Shown piece by piece: positions 43,670 to 53,124 of a stretch of DNA of 64,000 nt. The position numbers and the translations under genes were made by a program. Origin of the DNA: an uncultured Chloroflexota bacterium (GTDB lineage Bacteria > Chloroflexota > Limnocylindria > Limnocylindrales > CSP1-4); NCBI GenBank assembly GCA_903822495.1, contig CAIJPD010000066.1, forward strand, positions 124,001 to 188,000, written 5' to 3'. The number at the start of each line of letters is the position of its first letter. The stretch's first letter is position 1. The notes beneath the pieces are model-generated. The model was not told where the DNA came from, ran no database searches, and saw only the letters and a program-made list of their open reading frames with translations.

Positions 43670-43757
43670 GGGCGAGTGGCGAAATGGCAGACGCGCCGGC
43701 CTTAGGAGCCGGTGCCCCGTGAGGGGCGTGTCGGTTCGACCCCGACCTCGCCTACCA
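43670..43757 (+). tRNA. tRNA-Leu, anticodon TAG
   Basis: 88 bases with encoded CCA at 43755-43757. Acceptor GGGCGAG pairs with CTCGCCT (one G-U pair). The anticodon stem CCGGC (43696-43700) pairs with GCCGG around the loop CTTAGGA, anticodon TAG at 43703-43705. The long variable arm (GCCCC, GTGA, GGGGC) shows a class II tRNA, and the T arm reads GTCGG TTCGACC CCGAC. It reads CTA, and by wobble perhaps CTG, codons. It stands 65 bases before trigger factor. Confidence 0.97.
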
Positions 43758-43807
43758 GCCCCAGGATCCAGTCGGCCGTGCAGGAAACCTCGCGCCGCCG
43801 CCTCCCC

Positions 43808-43813
43808 TATACT
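43808..43813 (+). promoter_or_regulatory. Candidate -10 of the trigger-factor gene
   Basis: TATACT lies 9 bases before ATG 43823, so the transcript could be leaderless or have a leader of a few bases. No ribosome-binding site is seen. It lies 50 bases past the tRNA. Confidence 0.45.
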
Positions 43814-43822
43814 CCGCGGGCG

Positions 43823-45271
43823 ATGAATGTGACCACCAGCCCCGCTCCCAAGTCGTCCATCCTCCTCGAGATCGAGCTGCCGGCCGAGCGCCTCAGCCGG
43901 GCCATCGACGAGGCCGTCCGCGCCCTCTCGCGCCGCAACCGTGTGCCGGGCTTCCGGCCGGGGAAGGCGCCGCGGTCAATCCTTGAGCGGTTCCTGGGCC
44001 CCAGCGCGGTCCTGGACGAGGCGATCGAGAAGCTGGTCGAGACCGGCTATCGGGCGGCCCTGATCGAGGGTGACATCCGTCCGCTGTCCAACGCGGACGT
44101 CGAGATGGTCCAGGCGGAGGAGGGCAAGCCCCTCATCTTCAAGGCGACCGTCCAGGTTCGACCCGAGGTCAAGCTCGGCGACTACCGGAACTTCTCCTTC
44201 GGGCCGGAGGTCGCTCCGGTCGACGACGAGAAGGTCGACAAGGTCATCGAGGAGCTGGTCGACCAGAACGCGACGCTCTCCCCGGTCGAGGATCGCGGCG
44301 CCCAGAAGGGTGACTACGCGGTCATCAGGTTCGCCGGCACGCGCGACGGCGAGGCGTTCGAGGGCGGCACGTCCGATCGGATGGCCGTGGTCATCGGCGA
44401 GGACCGGCTCATCCCGGGCTTCGAGGAGCACCTCGTCGGGCTCAAGGTGGGCGAGACCACGGAGTTCGACATCACCTTCCCCGAGGACTACGTGGAGGCC
44501 AGCCTGGCCGGCAACGTGGCCCACTTCAGCTCCTCGATCAAGGAGTTGCGCGAGAAGGTCCGCCCGCCGATCGACGATGACTTTGCCCAGAGCATGGGCA
44601 ACTACGCCGACCTGGCCGCGCTCCGTGACAACGTCCGCGTCCGCCTCCAGGGCAACGCGCTGGATGGGGCTCGCCACGGCTTCGCCGACAAGATCATCGA
44701 GTACGCCGCCGACAACGCCGAGTTGGAGCTCCCGGACATCCTGATCGATCAGGAGGTCGAAGTGATGCACGACGAGCTCCGCGGGACCCTGGCTCGCCAG
44801 GGGATCCCCGAGGACGCGTACATGCAGATCACGGGCAAGAATCACGATGACCTGCACGCCGACTTCCGGCCCGGCGCCGAGAAGCGTGTCAAGGTCCTCC
44901 TGGTGCTCTCCAGGATCGCCGAGGCCGAGGGGATCGTGGTCCCCGAGGAGGACATCGCGGCGGAGATCGAGAGCGCCCACCGGCGCTACGGTGCGGACAA
45001 GAAGCTCATCGCCTACTTCGAGTCCGACCGCGGCCGCAGCTACATCAAGAACTCGCTCCGGCGCACGCGGTTGGTCGAGGGGATGATCGACGAGTGGCTC
45101 GCCGCACACCCCGAGTTCGGCCCGTTGCCGCATCTCGAGGAGACCGGCGCCGGCGCCTCGGTGGTCGGCGGGACCGCCCAGGCCAGCGCATCGCTTGGCG
45201 CCACGGACCCGGGGTCCCTCATGGACTCCGAGGACGAGGTGGCCGAGGCGGTCGCCCAGGTCGCGGACTAG
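43823..45271 (+). CDS. tig: Trigger factor
   Basis: 482 residues. The ribosome-binding loop FRPGKAP (44-50) is in the N-terminal domain. The FKBP-like PPIase domain (about 160-250) has [20 protein letters not shown] and ITFPEDY. The C-terminal helical arm follows. It catches nascent chains at the ribosome exit, with peptidyl-prolyl isomerase activity. An extra Ala/Ser-rich C-terminal extension of about 40 residues is present. Followed by clpP and clpX in the conserved order. Confidence 0.95.
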   Translation: MNVTTSPAPKSSILLEIELPAERLSRAIDEAVRALSRRNRVPGFRPGKAPRSILERFLGPSAVLDEAIEKLVETGYRAALIEGDIRPLSNADVEMVQAEEGKPLIFKATVQVRPEVKLGDYRNFSFGPEVAPVDDEKVDKVIEELVDQNATLSPVEDRGAQKGDYAVIRFAGTRDGEAFEGGTSDRMAVVIGEDRLIPGFEEHLVGLKVGETTEFDITFPEDYVEASLAGNVAHFSSSIKELREKVRPPIDDDFAQSMGNYADLAALRDNVRVRLQGNALDGARHGFADKIIEYAADNAELELPDILIDQEVEVMHDELRGTLARQGIPEDAYMQITGKNHDDLHADFRPGAEKRVKVLLVLSRIAEAEGIVVPEEDIAAEIESAHRRYGADKKLIAYFESDRGRSYIKNSLRRTRLVEGMIDEWLAAHPEFGPLPHLEETGAGASVVGGTAQASASLGATDPGSLMDSEDEVAEAVAQVAD

Positions 45272-45312
45272 TTCACCAGAATCGCGTAGCGCACCCGTAC
45301 AGGGAGATCCAC

Positions 45313-45981
45313 ATGCTCGTCCCGATGGTCATTGAGACCTCCAGCCGCGGGGAGCGCGCGTATGACATCTACTCGCGCCTGCTGCGTGACCGGATCATCT
45401 TCCTGGGCGACGCGATCGAGGATCACACGGCCAACCTGATCATCGCCCAGCTGCTCTTCCTGGAGTCCGAGGACCCCGAGAAGGACATCTTCCTGTACAT
45501 CAACTCGCCCGGCGGCGTGGTCAACTCCGGCCTGGCTATCTACGACACCATGCAGTACCTGCGGGCGCCGGTCAGCACCATCTGCATCGGGATGGCGGCC
45601 AGCATGGCGGCCGTCCTGCTCGCCGCCGGTGCCAAGGGCAAGCGCTACGCCTTGCCGCACAGCCGGATCATGATCCACCAGGGCTCGGGCGGCTTCCGCG
45701 GCAATGCCCCGGATGCGATGATCCAGATGCGCGAGTGGGAGCGCCTGGTGCAGATGAACAACGAGATCCTTGCCCACCACACCGGCCAGCCGGTCGATCG
45801 GATCATCGCCGACACGGATCGCGACAACTTCATGTCACCCGATGAGGCCAAGGACTATGGCATCATCGATGCTGTCTACAGCATGTCGGGCGACTCGCTG
45901 ATCGCCCAGCAGCGCGACGCCGGGGTGGTCTCGGGTGTCCCGACCAGCAACGAGCCCGGGAACGGGAAATCGAAGGGTTGA
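45313..45981 (+). CDS. clpP: ATP-dependent Clp protease proteolytic subunit
   Basis: 222 residues. The catalytic triad is visible: Ser97 in GMAASMAA, His122 in IMIHQGSGG and Asp171 in [24 protein letters not shown] (64-80) is the conserved handle region. GGGAGATCCAC ATG gives the start. It assembles into a tetradecameric barrel with the ClpX unfoldase coded by the gene 141 bases downstream. A C-terminal tail of about 20 residues after VYSMSG is longer than usual. Confidence 0.97.
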   Translation: MLVPMVIETSSRGERAYDIYSRLLRDRIIFLGDAIEDHTANLIIAQLLFLESEDPEKDIFLYINSPGGVVNSGLAIYDTMQYLRAPVSTICIGMAASMAAVLLAAGAKGKRYALPHSRIMIHQGSGGFRGNAPDAMIQMREWERLVQMNNEILAHHTGQPVDRIIADTDRDNFMSPDEAKDYGIIDAVYSMSGDSLIAQQRDAGVVSGVPTSNEPGNGKSKG

Positions 45982-46122
45982 GCACGCTGGCGGCCCCACG
46001 CGGGGCGGCCTCGCGGTTGCGATGGCGATGGCAACCCGCCCGGCAAGCATGCCGGCATCCACTGACCAACTGTCCGGGGTTCGCCCGGTGATCCCCGCGT
46101 ACGGCGAGAGGGCGGCTCCGGA

Positions 46123-47436
46123 ATGACAACCACGGGCACTGGCAGCAAAGGACCCAAGGTCCCGTATCGCTGCTCGTTCTGCGGCAAGAGCCAGGAGCAG
46201 GTCCGCAAGCTCATCGCCGGCCAGGGCGTCTACATCTGCGACGAGTGCATCAACCTCTGCCAGGAGATCATCGAGGAGGAGCTCCTCGATCAGCCCAAGG
46301 TGCGCCCCCAGGCGTCCAAGCTGCCCAATCCGCGGCAGATCAACTTCTCCCTTGGCCAGTACGTGATCAGCCAGGACAAGGCCAAGAAGGTCCTGGCGGT
46401 TGCCGTGTACAACCATTACAAGCGGGTCAACGCCGGCAACTCCATCGATGACGTCGAGCTCCAGAAGAGCAACGTCCTCCTGGTCGGCCCCACCGGCTCC
46501 GGGAAGACCCTGCTGGCGCAGACGCTCGCGCGGGTCCTGGACGTTCCCTTCTGCATCGCTGATGCCACCTCGCTCACCGAAGCGGGCTACGTCGGCGAGG
46601 ATGTCGAGAACATCCTCCTGCGCCTGATCCAGGCGGCGGACTTCGACGTCGCGCGGGCCCAGCGCGGCATCATCTATATCGACGAGATCGACAAGATCGC
46701 GCGCAAGGCGGACAACCCCAGCATCACCCGTGACGTCTCGGGCGAGGGCGTGCAACAGGCGCTCCTGAAGATCCTCGAGGGGACGGTCGCGAACGTTCCG
46801 CCGCAGGGCGGGCGCAAGCACCCCCACCAGGACTTCATCCAGATCGATACGACCAACGTCCTGTTCATCTGTGGCGGCGCGTTCGACGGCCTCGAGCGGA
46901 TCATCGAGGAGCGGGTTGGCAAGCGCTCCATCGGCTTCGGGTCGGATGGGGCAATCACGAAGGCGGATCGCGGCCGGATCCTCGAGAAGCTGATGCCGGA
47001 GGACCTGCTCAAGTTTGGGCTGATCCCCGAGTTCATCGGCCGACTCCCGGTGATCGTCACACTCACGGCGCTGACGGCCGAGGACCTGGTCCGGGTCCTG
47101 ACGGAGCCCAAGAACGCGGTGACCCGCCAGTTCCAGAAGTTCCTCTCGCTGGACAAGGTTGACCTGGCGTTCACGCCCGGCGCGTTGACGGCGGCGGCGG
47201 AGGTGGCGCTGGAGCGCAAGACGGGCGCCCGTGCCCTGCGGTCCATCGTCGAGGAGGCGCTCCTCGAGGTCATGTACGACATCCCGGAGAGGACCGACGT
47301 CCGCAAGTGCATCATCACGGAGGAGACGATCCGCGAGGGTCGCCCGCCGCTGCTGCTGACCAAGTCGGATATCGACCGCGGCGTCGACGAGACCAACTAC
47401 CAGTCGCGGCTCTCGGAGCGCGCCGAGAGCGCGTAG
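46123..47436 (+). CDS. clpX: ATP-dependent Clp protease ATP-binding subunit ClpX
   Basis: 437 residues. The zinc-binding domain uses Cys17, Cys20, Cys39 and Cys42. The AAA+ core has GPTGSGKT near 123-130, [15 protein letters not shown] (Walker B), [13 protein letters not shown] and a GAR loop. ClpX unfolds tagged substrates and feeds ClpP. Gene order with tig and clpP supports the call. A 141-base gap to clpP contains no obvious element. Confidence 0.97.
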   Translation: MTTTGTGSKGPKVPYRCSFCGKSQEQVRKLIAGQGVYICDECINLCQEIIEEELLDQPKVRPQASKLPNPRQINFSLGQYVISQDKAKKVLAVAVYNHYKRVNAGNSIDDVELQKSNVLLVGPTGSGKTLLAQTLARVLDVPFCIADATSLTEAGYVGEDVENILLRLIQAADFDVARAQRGIIYIDEIDKIARKADNPSITRDVSGEGVQQALLKILEGTVANVPPQGGRKHPHQDFIQIDTTNVLFICGGAFDGLERIIEERVGKRSIGFGSDGAITKADRGRILEKLMPEDLLKFGLIPEFIGRLPVIVTLTALTAEDLVRVLTEPKNAVTRQFQKFLSLDKVDLAFTPGALTAAAEVALERKTGARALRSIVEEALLEVMYDIPERTDVRKCIITEETIREGRPPLLLTKSDIDRGVDETNYQSRLSERAESA

Positions 47437-47639
47437 TCCCGGGCGACGCGGCGGCCGCGCCGCCGCCCTGGATCGGGGCCGCGCTACGGCTCCAATGCCA
47501 CCGCGGCCGCTGTTGCCGCCCAGTGCCACCCCGGCTGCTGCCGGCGCCCAGTTCTGGCCGGATTCCAGCGGCTCAGCAGCCCCGGCGGTGGTAAGCGAGT
47601 CCGGCGCCGATTCCGGGCCAAGCTCCGTGCTCGGCTGGA

Positions 47640-48320
47640 CAGGCGGGACCCTCACCCGACGGACGATCACTCGCTTGCGACCACGGCCACTGCTGTCCGA
47701 CAGGAACCCGGCGGCCGCGACGGACCCGACGGGCTCCCGTAGCCACGCCCGGAGCCGCCGCGGATCATCGGGGAACAGCATCTTGAGTGCCGGCGTCGCC
47801 TCGAAGGTCCGTCGCATCCGGGTGCTTTCGGGTACGAGGAGAACCCGGCCAACCGCGGTCGGCCCCCGGGCACAGAGGCGTCGCACGACACGCGGTGCGA
47901 GTCGTGCCTTCTCGTCCAGTTTCCGCCCGATGGCTTCGGCGGATCCCAGCGCCGTCTTGGCATGAGGGCGAGGATGCCGTACGACCCGCGTTCGCCGTAC
48001 TCGGAGTAGGTCACCTCCAGGGTCGTGACCCAGTCGAAGCGCGAGAGGCGCGACACCCCTCCGGCGACGAGGTCCGCGTGTCCTGCATCCGCGAGCCGTT
48101 CCAGGTCGGCGATCCGCCCCCGGAGCAGGATCTCCGTCCGAACCTCAAGCGCCTCGGGTACACGCCGGAGCGTCCGCATCGTTGTTGCGTCGATCCGCCC
48201 CATCTCAAGCTGGGCGATCAACGACTGCGAACGACCCACGATCGCCGCGAGGTCTGCCTGGCGCCATCGTTTGCGGTGCCGCAGTGTGCGAATGACGCGT
48301 CCGACTGCGAGGTCATCCAT
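47640..48320 (-). pseudogene. Frameshifted HTH regulator (PD-(D/E)XK-like C-terminal domain)
   Basis: From ATG 48320 the frame gives an N-terminal XRE-type helix-turn-helix (VGRVIRTLRHRKRWRQADLA, then an SQSLIAQLEMGRI helix) and a linker up to ERGSYGILAL near 47970. Then the similarity jumps to another frame: KTALGSAEAIGRKLDEKARL, APRVV and an end resembling RAWLREPVGS. Intact relatives I know have a segment like LLVIEVKT between, the PD-(D/E)XK catalytic part, which is missing here. So one frameshift plus a small deletion removed the nuclease-like core. The 3' boundary is approximate. A sequencing error is a formal alternative. Confidence 0.6.
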
Positions 48321-48405
48321 TGCGTCAGGATGCCGGGCAGGGCTCAACGTGCGCTTACGCGCGGCGCCCGGCGTCCCTTTGCGCCAGCGCAGGGAGGAGG
48401 GACGG

Positions 48406-48834
48406 TTGACGCCACCAGTGTTCGTGATCGCCGGAAGCGACCTCCTCGTGTTCGAGTCCATGGACGTCGCCGCCAACTACATGGAGGCGATCGACGTTCG
48501 CGACGGCGAGCACCAAGGCGCCTTCGACGCCGACGGGCGCCGCCTGGAGATCGTCGCCGAGTCCGACTGCTCCTCGGCCAGGATCTTCGAGCCCCCCGAT
48601 GCTGCCGACGGATCCGGCCGCCTCGAGGACGCCGTTCGGCAGGATCTCCGCCGACTCATCGGCATCGGGCCGGACGTCCTGGCGGCGATCCACGTCGAGC
48701 TTGACGGGTGGCGGCTGCCGCAGCTGGTGGAGGCGAGATTGGCGATCGAGCGAAGCTGGGAGGAACGGCGTCGCAGGGCATGGTGGCGGCGTGTCGGACG
48801 CTGGCTGCGCCGGAACGGGTCACACGCGACGTAG
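48406..48834 (+). CDS. Hypothetical protein
   Basis: 142 residues; TTG 48406 is chosen because AGGAGG lies 5 bases upstream. FVIAGSDLLVFESMDVAANY and FDADGRRLEIVAESD give a small alpha/beta domain; the end is Arg/Trp-rich (RRRAWWRRVGRWLRR), possibly nucleic-acid or membrane binding. I do not recognise the family. It diverges from the HTH pseudogene with 85 bases between starts. Confidence 0.55.
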   Translation: MTPPVFVIAGSDLLVFESMDVAANYMEAIDVRDGEHQGAFDADGRRLEIVAESDCSSARIFEPPDAADGSGRLEDAVRQDLRRLIGIGPDVLAAIHVELDGWRLPQLVEARLAIERSWEERRRRAWWRRVGRWLRRNGSHAT

Positions 48835-49085
48835 CCGCGACGCCCACCGGGCAGCAGTGGGGGTGGTCGCAGGGACGGGCCGAGGGGCATCCCAGGCCCG
48901 AAGCCGCGGGATCCAAGCGTAGGTGCGTTGGTGGGCATCGGCGCGGGCGGCGTATGAGCGCGCTCAATGCTGGGCCGCGGGACATGGACCGCGGATCGGT
49001 CGGAACAGCAACTCCAGCACCAACCGACGGGCCCGCTTCATGGAGCGCCCCTCTCGAATCTCGCGGAGCCGCCCGGAGCCCGTGC
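48835..49085. other. 251-base gene-free region before the valS leader
   Basis: No credible gene, repeat or structured element was recognised here on either strand. The region between the end of the hypothetical gene and valS is gene-free for 560 bases in total, the remainder being the T-box leader. Confidence 0.5.
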
Positions 49086-49091
49086 TACACT
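49086..49091 (+). promoter_or_regulatory. valS: Candidate -10 of the valS T-box transcript
   Basis: TACACT lies about 95 bases before the Val specifier. No good -35 is apparent. The leader would start near 49098. Confidence 0.4.
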
Positions 49092-49097
49092 CCGGCC

Positions 49098-49336
49098 CTC
49101 ACGGCGGAGACCGGGAAGAGTAGGCCGGGGACGGCCCAGAGCGAGCGCGGGACGGTGGGAGCCGCGCGGGAACGCCCCAGTCGAACGTCGCTCGCGAGCT
49201 GTGCGCCTGGCGCCCGATAGCGCGCCACGAGGGGCATCGGATCAGCGGCGCGCGATGAGCGGAGCCGGCCGGCGCCCAAACCAGCAGGTGGCACCACGAC
49301 CCTGTTCGTCCGCTGGACGAGCGGGGTCTTCTGTTT
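49098..49336 (+). promoter_or_regulatory. T-box riboswitch of valS (Val specifier, transcriptional control)
   Basis: Stem I contains the pattern GGGACGGTGGGAGCC (49149-49163) and GAACGTCGCTC (49183-49193), whose GTC at 49187-49189 is a Val codon at the specifier place. The antiterminator T-box GGTGGCACCACG is at 49287-49298. It is followed directly by the intrinsic terminator at 49298-49336. Uncharged tRNA-Val would pair at both sites and allow transcription of valS. The variable T-box base after TGG is C, which would pair with G73 and not with the common A73. The stem I shape resembles the short actinobacterial T-boxes. Confidence 0.85.
49298..49336 (+). terminator. Intrinsic terminator of the valS T-box
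   Basis: A 14-bp stem starting GACCC at 49298 (two G-U pairs) with the loop GCT, and then TTCTGTTT (49329-49336). The 5' arm begins at the last base of the T-box, so antiterminator and terminator are mutually exclusive. The valS ATG is 58 bases further on. Confidence 0.88.
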
Positions 49337-49394
49337 CGGGATCCTGGTTCCGGATCGGCGGCGGCTTGGGGATGGTCTGCAGAGGGGCGACACG

Positions 49395-52172
49395 ATGACG
49401 GACACGGCGGCGGATGGACGGGAGCTGGCCAAGGCCTATCGGCCGGCCGACTTCGAGGGCCGAACCTACGAGCGCTGGCTGGCCGCCGACGTCTTTGCCC
49501 CCGACGGGGCCGGCTCCCGGGCGGATGCCACCAAGGAGCCGTTCACGATCATCCAGCCGCCGCCCAACGTGACCGGCTCGCTCCACCTCGGCCACGCCCA
49601 GCGCACCGCGGTGGAGGACCTGCTGGTCCGTCACGCGCGGATGCAGCGCCGGCCCACGCTGTTCCTGCCCGGCCTGGACCACGCCAGCATCGCCGCCCAG
49701 TTCGTGCTCGACCGGATCATCGCCGCGGAGGGTGAGAGCCGCGAGAGCCTGGGCCGCGACCGCTACCTGGAGCGGATGCGGGTCTTCGTCGAGGAGACGC
49801 GGGCCACGATCCTGGGCCAGCAGCGGCGCGTGGGCGCCTCGGCCGACTGGTCGCGCATCCGCTTCACCATGGACGAGATGAGCGCGACGGCGGTTCGGAC
49901 CGCGTTCGCGCGCCTCTATCGCCGGGGGCTGGCCTACCGGACCCAGGCCCTGGTGAACTGGTGCCCGGGCTGCCGAACCAGCGTGTCGGACCTGGAGGCG
50001 GTGGCCACGCCCGAGACGGGCCGCCTCTGGCGGATCCGCTACCACCTGCTGGATGAGGCCTCTGGCCAGCCGCTCCCGGACCAGACCATCACGGTGGCTA
50101 CGACGCGCCCCGAGACCATCCTGGGCGACACCGCGGTGGCCGTCCATCCCGACGACCCGCGCTACTCGGCCATCGTGGGTCGCCGCGTCCGGATCCCGTT
50201 CGTGGAGCGCGACGTCCCGATCATCGACGACCCCGTGGTGGATCGGGCGTTCGGCACCGGCGCCGTCAAGATCACCCCCGCCCACGACCACGACGATTAC
50301 GAGACGGGCCTCCGCCACGGCCTGGCCGCCATCACGATTCTCGACGACACGGCGAGGGTGACCCCGGCCGGCGCCCCGTACCAGGGCCTCGACCGCTTTG
50401 ATGCTCGTGCCCGGATCGTCGCTGACCTCGACGCCCGCGGTGACCTGGACGGGATCGCCCCGCACGAGATGGCCCTGGGTCGCTGCCAGCGCTCCAATGA
50501 CATCCTGGAGCCGCTCCTCAAGACCCAGTGGTTCGTGAAGACGACGCCTCTCGCGGAGCAGGCCCTGGCCGCCACCCGCTCCGGCCGGACCCGGATCCTT
50601 CCCGAACGCTTCGAGAAGACGTGGGAGCACTGGCTGACCAACATCCGCGACTGGAACGTCAGCCGCCAGTTGTGGTGGGGTCATCGGATCCCGGCCTGGT
50701 ACTGCCCGGACGGACACGTGACCGTGTCGGACGAGGTCGCCGGCCCGGCGTCATGCGAGACCTGCGCCCGCCCCGCGGTGGACCTGCGCCAGGACCCGGA
50801 CATCTTCGACACCTGGTTCAGCTCGGGCCTCTGGCCCTTCTCGACCCTGGGCTGGCCCGAGGCCACGGGCGACCTCCGAACCTTCTACCCGGGTTCGGTG
50901 ATGGAGACCGGCTACGACATCATCTTCTTCTGGGTCGCCAGGATGATGATGCTGGGCATCGAGCTGGCCGGCGACGCGCCGTTCCACACCGTCTACCTCT
51001 CCGGCCTGATCCGCGACCCGGAGGGCCAGAAGATGTCGAAGACGAAGGGCAACGTCGTCGACCCGCTGGGCGTGATCAACGAGACCGGCGCCGACGCGCT
51101 GCGCTTCGCCCTCATCCACGGCGCGACGCCCGGGCTGGACCAGCGGTTTGGCCAGGCCAGGCTGGACAACGCCCGGAACTTCGCCAACAAGCTGTGGAAC
51201 GCCGCCCGGTTCGTGCTTGGGGCGCGCCCGGACGGCATCTCGGCGGACGCCGCCCGCCAGGAGCCGGATCTCGCCAACCTGGGGCCGGCCGAGCGCTGGA
51301 TCCTGTCTCGAGCCGCGGCCACGGTGGCCGGCGTTGACCGCGCCCTGGCCGACCTCAACCTCGGCGAGGTGACGCGCCTCCTGTACGACGGCATCTGGAA
51401 CGAGCTGTGCGACTGGGGCCTGGAGCTGGCCAAGGTCCGCCTCGCCGATACGTCGCTCCCGGCGGCCCAGCGCGAGGCGACCTGGTGGACGCTGGTGGCG
51501 GCGCTCGATACCTACCTGCGCCTGCTCCACCCGGTGATGCCGTTCGTCACCGAGGAGCTGTGGGCCGCGTTGCCCCATGCCGCGGAGGATCCGGGCCTCC
51601 TGATCGTCGCGGACTGGCCGGTGCCTGGGGAGCGTGACGAGGCCCTGGAGAGCCGGGTGGAGGCGCTCTTCGACCTGGTGCGCGGGATCCGCAATGCCCG
51701 GAGCGAGGCCCGCATCGAGCCGGCAACCTGGCTGCCCGTCCACGTCGCGACAGGGCTGGAGCTGGCTGCAGACTTCGACGAGCTCCGGCCGGCCCTTGAG
51801 CGGTTGGCGCGGGCACGGCCGATGGTCCGCGTCGATGGACGGGATGGCCTTGCCGCCCACGCGGGGGAAGGGACACTCGCGGTGATCGCCGGCGATGCCG
51901 AGGCGATCATCGGGGCGACGGCCATCGCCGCCGGTCTGGGCGCGGGCGTGGGTGCCGCCGACCGTGCCGCCGCCGGATCCGACGAGGCCGAGCGCGCCCG
52001 TCTCGAGAAGGAGCTTGCGGACGCGGACCGCCTCCTCGCCGCGGCCCGCGGCCGGCTTGCCAACGAGGCCTTCATCGCGAAGGCGCCGCCCGTCGTCGTC
52101 GAGGGTGCCAGGGCCAGCGAGGCCGAGCTGACCGCCACGGTCGCGCGCCTTCGCCAGAGGCTGGGACGATAG
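49395..52172 (+). CDS. valS: Valine-tRNA ligase
   Basis: 925 residues. The class I signatures are PPPNVTGSLHLGHA (55-68, HLGH at 64-67) and QKMSKTKGN (545-553), where the usual KMSKS is KMSKT. TTRPETILGDTA marks the editing domain (about 200-420), which removes threonine. A C-terminal coiled-coil domain follows from about 840. GAGGGG is 7 bases ahead of the ATG. Expression is controlled by the T-box leader. Confidence 0.96.
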   Translation: MTDTAADGRELAKAYRPADFEGRTYERWLAADVFAPDGAGSRADATKEPFTIIQPPPNVTGSLHLGHAQRTAVEDLLVRHARMQRRPTLFLPGLDHASIAAQFVLDRIIAAEGESRESLGRDRYLERMRVFVEETRATILGQQRRVGASADWSRIRFTMDEMSATAVRTAFARLYRRGLAYRTQALVNWCPGCRTSVSDLEAVATPETGRLWRIRYHLLDEASGQPLPDQTITVATTRPETILGDTAVAVHPDDPRYSAIVGRRVRIPFVERDVPIIDDPVVDRAFGTGAVKITPAHDHDDYETGLRHGLAAITILDDTARVTPAGAPYQGLDRFDARARIVADLDARGDLDGIAPHEMALGRCQRSNDILEPLLKTQWFVKTTPLAEQALAATRSGRTRILPERFEKTWEHWLTNIRDWNVSRQLWWGHRIPAWYCPDGHVTVSDEVAGPASCETCARPAVDLRQDPDIFDTWFSSGLWPFSTLGWPEATGDLRTFYPGSVMETGYDIIFFWVARMMMLGIELAGDAPFHTVYLSGLIRDPEGQKMSKTKGNVVDPLGVINETGADALRFALIHGATPGLDQRFGQARLDNARNFANKLWNAARFVLGARPDGISADAARQEPDLANLGPAERWILSRAAATVAGVDRALADLNLGEVTRLLYDGIWNELCDWGLELAKVRLADTSLPAAQREATWWTLVAALDTYLRLLHPVMPFVTEELWAALPHAAEDPGLLIVADWPVPGERDEALESRVEALFDLVRGIRNARSEARIEPATWLPVHVATGLELAADFDELRPALERLARARPMVRVDGRDGLAAHAGEGTLAVIAGDAEAIIGATAIAAGLGAGVGAADRAAAGSDEAERARLEKELADADRLLAAARGRLANEAFIAKAPPVVVEGARASEAELTATVARLRQRLGR

Positions 52173-52304
52173 CGTCCGGACGGCGCGGGGCTCAGCCAGT
52201 GCAGGGTCGCTGGTCAAGCGCCGGCCGCGCACCCGACCATGTTGCCGGCTCGGCGGCACGGTCGATCGCAGGCCGGACCTCCGGGGGCGGCGGTGGCGCG
52301 CTGC

Positions 52305-52310
52305 TACGAT
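52305..52310 (+). promoter_or_regulatory. Candidate -10 of the zinc-ribbon gene at 52354
   Basis: TACGAT in GCTACGAT lies 43 bases before GTG 52354. It fits the TANNNT pattern; a -35 was not recognised. Confidence 0.3.
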
Positions 52311-52353
52311 AGTGCCCGGTCGATCTCGCAACCCTTCTGACGCGGAGACACGC

Positions 52354-53109
52354 GTGCCGCTTGACTTTCTGAAGCGCCGGGGCAGCGACCAGGGCACCCA
52401 GCCCCCGGTTGTCGCAACCCCACCCCCGCCCTCCGGCATGCCGGAGGAGGCGGTCGCCCAGGAATTCGTCCTCAAGCTGTCGTATGCGGCCAAGACCAGC
52501 GAGGGCGTGCGAATGAAGCAGGGCCCCAGGGTCCTGGCCGATCTCCCGTCACTCCTGGCCGGGATGGCCAGGAGTGAGATCGAGGTCATCGAGCCCCTGG
52601 AGGTCGAGCTGACGTCGGCCGCGCCAACCATCATCCGGCCGGTCGAGGCGGCCCGCTGGTTGGAGGCCCATCACGATCGCTCGCCGGTGGCTCGCCATGC
52701 GCTCATGGTGCTGGAGTCGGTCGATGCCATCGACCTGGCATTCGACACGTTCGTGTGCAGCCTCCTCGAGGGCGAGACCGACACCGCCGGCTATCCCGAC
52801 TACGGTGCGATCGTCGGGGGGTTCGCCTCGCACTGGGACGAGGCCACGGGCGACATCATCGTTCGGGCCGTGGTTGGCTGGGGTGGCCGGGGGGCGCGTG
52901 GTGACAGCGACCGGGTCGGCACCCGACTGGTGACCGAGCTGCTCCGCACGATCCTGGCCAGCCGCTACTCCCTGGGAACCACCCAGGTGGAGCGACCGGT
53001 GCCAGCGGCCGGCAGGGGTGGTCTCGTGTGTGCCCACTGCGGCTTCTCGTCAGGCCACGATCGAGCGTTCTACTGCCCCAAATGCGGCATGCGCATGCTG
53101 CGCGGCTAA
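52354..53109 (+). CDS. Hypothetical protein with C-terminal zinc ribbon
   Basis: 251 residues. GTG 52354 is preferred, with CGGAG 7 bases upstream. A C-terminal zinc ribbon (CAHCGFSSGHDRAFYCPKCG, starting near residue 228) follows a body of about 200 residues with alternating strands and helices that I do not recognise. The upstream Pro-rich stretch (residues 13-30) looks disordered. Precedes an FmdB-type zinc ribbon gene after 15 bases, so the two may be co-transcribed. Confidence 0.6.
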   Translation: MPLDFLKRRGSDQGTQPPVVATPPPPSGMPEEAVAQEFVLKLSYAAKTSEGVRMKQGPRVLADLPSLLAGMARSEIEVIEPLEVELTSAAPTIIRPVEAARWLEAHHDRSPVARHALMVLESVDAIDLAFDTFVCSLLEGETDTAGYPDYGAIVGGFASHWDEATGDIIVRAVVGWGGRGARGDSDRVGTRLVTELLRTILASRYSLGTTQVERPVPAAGRGGLVCAHCGFSSGHDRAFYCPKCGMRMLRG

Positions 53110-53124
53110 GGATCAGGAGGAAGG

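Noticed and set aside
45835-47886. A 683-residue open frame on the minus strand opposite clpX
   Set aside because: It overlaps clpX, which has all ClpX motifs. Only its first 80 residues are meaningful, as part of the HTH regulator pseudogene.
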